Part shown: one piece after another, positions 57,881 to 64,000 of the stretch
How the letters are laid out: each line of letters begins with the position of its first letter
Position numbering within the stretch: position 1 is the first letter of the stretch
Assembly (NCBI GenBank): GCA_012845835.1
Contig: JABAKD010000025.1
Span: forward strand, 4,295,819-4,359,818
DNA from: Undaria pinnatifida
Taxonomy: Eukaryota; Sar; Phaeophyceae; Laminariales; Alariaceae
DNA length: 64,000 nt
Reading direction: 5' to 3'
Notes under the pieces: generated by a model
What the model was told of the DNA's origin: nothing
The model's database searches: none
Seen by the model: the letters and a program-made list of their open reading frames with translations, nothing else
Made by a program: the position numbers and the translations under genes

Positions 57881-58497
57881 TTGCATATAATTATCTTATT
57901 ATTATTTGTTCGGTCGGTGTTGTTCACAAATAATACACGTGGACATATAAAAAGCACGCACTTGCTCAGAGATCAGTGTGTCACAGTGGGGACGACAGCA
58001 GCAGCAGCAACGGTGCCTGTACGAAGGAATACGACAATACCAACGAGTGTGTGATGATAGTAACAACGTGTGCGGCGAGGAGGCTGTGTCACCAACCTGT
58101 TTCCAGGAAATTCTTTGGTTCCGTACTATATTACTGCTGAACTAGACTATATCGATAGGCTTAAAATGCGCAAGGTGATATAAGAAGAGTAGTCAGGGGA
58201 AGAAGCAGCGCTAGCCCCGACCACAGAACCGTAACCAACCGTATAACCGTATAATAACCGTAACCCGAACGTTGTGGGGTGACCCGTGCTTGGATGCTTA
58301 GGCTTGTGAAGCGCGGCCGTCCACAAGGCTTGTGAAGCGCGGCCGTCCACAATTATTGCTGCTGCTGTGTTTTGGCAGCAAGTAGTCAGTCATGGACGCT
58401 GAGCTTTGGAAAAAGACGCACCACCCATTTAGTTTTCTCCTTTAAAATTGGCCGTGAGGTTATTTTTCCAACTAAATTATAACGCATAACACCTATT

Positions 58498-59145
58498 ACT
58501 GCGGGCATTTCGTGCCTACCTGCCGTCTGCATGATCGCCTGACAACCTCTACCAAACGCAGTAGCGTATGCCTAACGAAGTGACGTCATTGAGCGCGGGC
58601 ACATCAAGCGCTCCTTTCAAACAAAGACGATTTGCACCTCTCCCCCTCGTTTTCAATAGTGATGTCATAGCATAATAACCACATCACCTCGCTTGCTGTA
58701 TCTGTAGACTAATATGTATACAAGTATCTGTCTTAGAATTGGCGACTTCAGAGCCCCACATCGGCACGGTTAAAATCATGGGCGGGCGTAACATCGTACA
58801 TGATCTAATAATAATGGGGAAAGGAAGTACAGGCAGATGTGTTAAAATTGCGGTAGACTACACTACCAACCTATTTCGTAGGGTATTTCGTCCTTACCGT
58901 CTGCATGGTCGCCTCCCAACTTGATAATATGCTAAACGAAGCATGCTTGATGAAGTAACGTAAGTGAGCGCGGGTACACTAAGCGTTCCTTTCAAAACAC
59001 TGACGATTTGCGCTTCTCCCCCTCGTGCTCAATGGTGGTGACATTGCATGACCACATCACCTCGCCTGTTGCATTTTGCAATATGTATATCTTTCTTATA
59101 ATTGGCGATGTCAGAGCCCCACACCGAAACGGTAAAGTCACGGTA
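58498..59145. repeat. Direct repeat pair, about 270 bp each
   Basis: TTTCGTGCCTACCTGCCGTC, GAGCGCGGGCACATCAAGCG, GACGATTTGCACCTCTCCCC and TCAGAGCCCCACATCGGCAC at 58508-58770 recur in order at 58888-59135, offset about 377 bp. No gene. Confidence 0.7.
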
Positions 59146-59239
59146 ATTACATGGTTGTACCTATCGATTAAAATATTATATCTTGCGATCCATCATGTAC
59201 AATACCAAATTATGAAGCTATATATAGCATCAAATCTGC

Positions 59240-61310
59240 TAGAATAATGAACAATACCAGGCAGGTGATACAAAGGCAGGGATGTATTATTGCTACAACC
59301 GTCAGATTTGTCCCCTTCAAGGGTTTACATTTTCCGCGCACATATTGAAGTGTCCCGCCCGCCCCCCGCCCCCCGCCCCCCGCCCCCCCCGATCCCCCTT
59401 GTTCAAACGCCCCACCTAAAATCAAAACCTGCCAGGGTAGTAAACATTGCCAGTCAGCTGATATCACCTCATTATCTTTCTAGCCATCCATGCCGTAGCT
59501 CCAATTCATTTCCGCCCCCCTCCCCCTCCCTTCTCTCTTTTTTTTTTCGGTTCCCTTTTGTTCAAACGACCGATCCATCTAAAATCGAAATCAGCCAGAG
59601 TAATAAACACTTGTAGCGGTACTCCGAGTGGGGGATGCGTGGTTGGTCGGTGTTGGGAAGCGTGCTCCTCATGGGTTCCAGTGCCCTTGTTTGATCTCTC
59701 CTCATGGCTCGCTGGATAGACTCAAAAGCTTATGCATTGATTCCTCTACATTGAACTCTCAAAGACAGACAAAACAAGACGAGACAGAGTAGGGCAGGGT
59801 AGAGCAGGCCAGTGCAAGGTAGAGCAGGTAGTGAAATGTGGGGCGTCCTGCTTGTCCCATCATCGTCACCTACATTATCGCCCATCTATGATGGCCTTGA
59901 CGTGAATGTGACATCTAATGTCACGTGGTTTCACCTCAACCATGACATGGTTTCACGTCGAACTATCCTTCTACGGAGGGCACTCCATTACACTAGGTCA
60001 CCCTGAATAGTCGTAGATGCAGATCACCTGCCAATCACAGGATGTCAACAAAACATCCAGAATTGGAAAGGGGATCGAAGATGCGGCTATTCGAAACAAG
60101 AGAAAATGAGGCTATAGATTCCCCCACACCTCGTAATAATGAGGCTTAAAATGCCTCATTGCAAGATATACAACCCTATGATGAAGCTCAATAACCGAGA
60201 GCTCGAGAAAGGGTATGTACCTACGGTATATCAGTAGCAATCGCCCTACGAAAACACGAAGGGCGCAGCCACTGAGTGCAAGGATGCGACTTCTACGCAA
60301 TTGATATCACGTCATTATCGTTCTAGCCATCCATGACGTAGCTCTAATTCACCCCCCCCCCACCCCTCCCCCCAACGCCCCCCCCCCTCCCCAACACCCC
60401 CTCCTTCCCCACCACCCGCACGATCGCCTAGACCTAGCACCACTCGTACAGCAAGCCCCTACATATATGTCTACATGTATGCGACCTCAACCTGTTGAAA
60501 GCCCTTCACCCCCAACCTCCCCCCCCAAAACCCCCCCGCTCCCCCCCCCCCCCCCCTTTTTTCCCCCCCCCCTCCCTCTTGCTCAAACGCCCCACCTAAC
60601 ATCGAAATCACCTCATTATCTTTCTAGAGCCATCCATGTGGCATGCCGCTGCTCCAGTTCATCTCCCCCCCCCCAACGCCCCCTCTCCTTCCCCACCACC
60701 CGCACCATCGCCTAGACCTAGCACCACGCGTATAGCAAACCCCTGCATCTATGCGACCTAAAGCTGTTGAAAAACATTTTGCCCCCCCCCCACCCCCTCG
60801 AACACTCCGCCCTCTCCTCACTGACTGGTTGTACGACTTACAGGATATACATGATAAACTGGCGCATTCCTTCCAAAACCGTCAGATTTATCCCCTTGAA
60901 GGATTAATAGTTTCCACGCACAAATTGAGTTGCCCCGCCCATCCCCCCCCCCCCCCCAGCTCCCTTTTGATCCAAACCCATGCCCCCACGCCCTTAAAAA
61001 CTCCGCCCTTCCTTCACCGGGTATACGACTTACAGGATACACTTGATAAATTGACGCATTCCTTCCACAGCTGTCAGATTTTGTCCCCCTCAAAAACGGG
61101 TTTAATAGCTTCCGCGCACAGACTGAATAACATCACCCTGTTGACCCTGATAGCTACACTGTAGTTCCGAGGAGAGTCGCCGACCTACATCCTTAATGAG
61201 GACACACAACCCGTAATAAGCGCGATCGGAGTATCACACACAGCTTGCAAAGATGAGTTTCGACAAAATCTTCGATCTCACAGCTGGAGTGTATTTTCAT
61301 TTTTTCAAAA
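59240..61310 (+). mobile_element. Composite of C-tract elements
   Basis: Repeated modules: AAACCGTCAGATTTATCCCC, a long C-rich tract (59355-59400, 60352-60400, 60535-60570, 60781-60800, 60945-60960), CGCCTAGACCTAGCACCAC, GCGACCTAAAGCTGTTGAAA. The terminal TTGCAAAGATGAGTTTCGAC module lies near 61240-61300. 60360-60490 and 60670-60780 are direct duplicates. The 60360-61310 part is inverted relative to 25445-26150. No coding evidence. Confidence 0.55.
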
Positions 61311-62219
61311 TAAATAAATGCAGTATGTAGCTGATTCCTCAGCCCAGAGCCGGGGGGCGACCAGTGTACGGGTCTGTGTGTCTTCTTTTATGTTTTGTGT
61401 GTTGTATTTGTTCTGCGTTTCTTTTTTTTTCGTCTAAACACTTCCTCCCCTAGCGGGGCTGTAGGTGTTGACAACTTTCATCCCGGGTATTCGTCGTTTC
61501 CTCGTCTAACCCCCCGCCTTGCCGATGGCCCGCGGGAGGTTTTTCGCATGACTTCTCCCTTTTGTTAGCGCCTGTGTTCCCCTCCATATCGACGAGGGCT
61601 CGCCTCGCCATAGTGCCTTTTCTGTGGTTGGTTTACCGTAGAGCTTTTCCTGCCCCCCCCGCCACACCGGCGGCATGCGGCAGGTTCTAGAGCTTTTTTT
61701 GCCCCCCCCCGCCACACCGGCGGCATGCGGCAGGTTTTTGATGGGTGACTATTGCGTTGCTGTAGGGTCTGCTTTTCTTTCTACTGCTTTTCTTCGCGTG
61801 TTCCTTGCTCCATAGCCAGACGGTTAGAGGTGTGGGAGTGGGGTTTGAGGAGCCGCATCTTCGACTCATGGTCTAGTTCGTAGAACCGGAGTTTCCCCGA
61901 ATCTCCCATATTTCTGCATATATATGCGATTCATCAGGGTGGGCTAGTGTTAACATACGGCCTCGAAAGGCCTGTAGATATCCGAATTTGAGATCATTTG
62001 GATGGGTTTCGTAGGATAAGGTTGGCGGTTTATATTCGGGGAAGTTAGGAATTAGATCGGAGGCACGCGCCTCCGATCTCAGAAGAAGCTATCCCGGGCT
62101 CTGGTGGAAACGAATACAGCTACATCTCTACGAAGGAACGAAAGTGAGTACTCTCCGAGGACCTGCTCAATTGACAGACCTGCAGGGGGCACTCTGTGTC
62201 GCCCACCTTTAATTGAACA

Positions 62220-62340
62220 TATGTACCACGCAGCTTGCAAAGTTGAGTTTAAACCATTCAATCGATCGTACTCACAGGTGACGTTTTTCAAGTACTCACA
62301 GCTGACATTTTTCAATTTTTATAAAAAAATTAATATGAGT
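62220..62340 (+). repeat. TACCACGCAGCTTGCAAAGT module
   Basis: TACCACGCAGCTTGCAAAGT, GTACTCACAG and TGACGTTTTTCAATTTTT words. Further copies at 63502-63625 and 63710-63790, and a partial at 50558. They flank the 399-bp array on both sides. Confidence 0.6.
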
Positions 62341-63499
62341 CGCAGGTACACTTTCTACCGCTACGTAGGCAGATCTTCTCGTGAAGATTTGTGTGAATGG
62401 TAGCCGTTCCAGAGGTATTGGATATCGTGTCTTGTTATACCGTGGAGTCTCCGTAGATTCTGATGACAGAGAGGTGGGTAATCACGTTTCCCGCTGACAA
62501 GTAATCACTGTCGACTCTCAGTTTTCCCTACGAAGCGCCTCTCGTTGCCTCGAGGCACTTGTATCGTTACCGTCGCTTGGTTCGCCGTCGAGCCTTGCTC
62601 CAACCCCGCGTGTCCTCCACACTACGAAGGACAAGAAGAGAAGTAGTTGCAAGTTGCGAGTCGAACCTGGGTTACCCCAAACCCTCATTTGGCGTCGATA
62701 AAAGGATGTAGCGTTCAAACATTTGGGGGCGATATGGGTCGCAGGTACACTTTCTACCGCTACGTAGGCAGATCTTCTCGTGAAGATTTGTGTGAATGGT
62801 AGCCGTTCCAGAGGTATTGGATATCGTGTCTTGTTATACCGTGGAGCCTCCGTAGATTCTGATGACAGAGAGGTGGGTAATCACGTTTCCCGCTGACAAG
62901 TAATCACTGTCGACTCTCAGTTTTCCCTTCGAAGCGCCTCTCGTTGCCTCGAGGCACTTGTATCGTGACCGTCGCTTGGTTCGCCGTCGAACCTTGCTCC
63001 AACCCCGCGTGTCCTCCACACTACGAAGGACAAGAAGAGAAGTAGTTGCAAGTTGCGAGTCAAACCTGGGTTACCCCAAACCCTCATTTGGCGTCGATAA
63101 AAGGATGTAGCGTTCAAACATTTGGGGGCGATATGGGTCGCAGGTACACTTTCTACCGTTACGTATAGGCAGATCTTCTCGTGAAGATTTGTATGAACGG
63201 TAGCCGTTCCAGAGGTATTGGATATGGTGTCTTGTTGTACTAAAAGTGGTCGTGGAGTCTCCGTAGATTCTGATGACAGAGAGGTGGGTAATCACGTTTC
63301 CCGCTGACAAGTAATCACTGTCGACTCTCTGTTTTCCCTACGAAGCGCCTCTCGTTGCCTCGAGGCACTTCTATCGTTACCGTTGCTTGGTTCGCCGTCG
63401 AACCTTGCTCCAACCCCGCGTGTCCTCCACGCAACGAAGGACAAGAAGAGAAGTAGTTGCAAGTTGCGAGTCAAACCTGGGTTACCCCAAACCCTCATT
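62337..63499. repeat. 399-bp tandem repeat, about 2.9 units
   Basis: CGCAGGTACACTTTCTACCG recurs at 62341, 62740 and 63139, exactly 399 bp apart, with very few differences. On the minus strand each unit has GGTTCGACTCGCAAC or its variant GGTTTGACTCGCAAC, a polymerase III B-box-like word. The minus-strand frames of 61-68 codons are repeat copies of each other without a known domain. Confidence 0.85.
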
Positions 63500-64000
63500 A
63501 ATGTACCACGCAGCTTGCAAAGTTGAGTTTAATTTATTTTTCCCCATCCGCCGGAGGATATAAAAGAAAAAAAAAAAAAAAAAATCATTCAATCGGTCGT
63601 ACTCACAGCTGACGTTTTTCATTTTTTCGTATATTTTTTTTAAATCGGTCGTACTCACAACTGACGTTTTTCAATTTTTTACTGTGTATTAGCGAAACAT
63701 AGAATCTGATGTACCACGCAGCTTGCAAAGTTGAGTTTTAACCATTCAATCAGTCGTGCTCACAGCTGACGTTTTTCAATTTTTACAATTATTTTTATAA
63801 TTTTTTCATGAAAATTCTGACAAAAAGAAAACGTTTTCCGAAACTGTTAAATAGTTACTGCTCGGATCACCCAAGAAACCCAAGCCGGTACCCTACTGAT
63901 ACCCAATGTAGCATCAATTAATGAGATTAAACGAAGTGCTCATCAGATGATTATAAGTATTGTATACTGATAATTTATTTTCATTTTGTGGTGGAAAAAC

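Noticed and set aside
62337-63499. Possible CRISPR array
   Set aside because: Repeats are 399-bp whole-unit tandems without spacers, and the genome is eukaryotic.

Overview
This is a eukaryotic nuclear window, most likely from a stramenopile and perhaps a brown alga. The organism call is an inference from a TTAGGG-type telomeric tract, very large introns packed with repeats, GT-AG introns with CAG acceptors, and LINE, hAT-like, tRNA-SINE and second-family reverse-transcriptase relics. There is no bacterial operon structure, rRNA or CRISPR. Most open frames are microsatellite or transposon noise.

One convincing host gene dominates: a minus-strand, multi-exon tetratricopeptide-repeat (TPR) protein gene running from about 51310 (start) down to 5670 (stop), with ten phase-compatible coding exons and introns of about 1.4 to 16.7 kb. 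The exons at 51188-51310, 46976-47061, 45441-45572, 37145-37304, 20333-20485, 15287-16002, 12652-12853, 9529-9731, 7836-8048 and 5670-5934 join in one frame of 2253 nt (750 residues plus stop). An eleventh TPR-coding exon (41405-41503) has good splice sites but the wrong phase for this chain.

Layout. 1-1668: LINE relic (minus), then a MITE. 2.0-5.6 kb: dispersed repeats, an 88-bp tandem array, and a copy of the last exon's end. 5.7-51.3 kb: the TPR gene, whose introns hold nearly everything else: several MITE families with terminal inverted repeats, CAGGG-ended GGGTC-rich elements, a 1.6-kb foldback, CAA and GAT microsatellites, a 1.9-kb satellite made of short palindromes with a telomeric tract inside it, an inverted pair with tRNA-like T arms, and many minisatellites. 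51.4-52.6 kb: possible 5' noncoding exon and upstream region. 53.2-56.2 kb: AT-rich, with tRNA-like fragments. 56.2-57.9 kb: a decayed reverse transcriptase (minus) split by a poly-A SINE. 58-64 kb: large direct repeats, C-tract-rich elements that also occur inverted at 25.4-26.2 kb, and a 399-bp tandem array.

The most unusual pattern is that the 3' ends of four TPR exons (41.4, 12.7, 7.8 and 5.7 kb) have been copied, in three cases with their splice donors, into the sequence just downstream, sometimes as regular tandem arrays. The second is the palindromic satellite at 31.7-33.6 kb, whose strand polarity flips at the telomeric tract. No recognisable defence or biosynthetic system was found.
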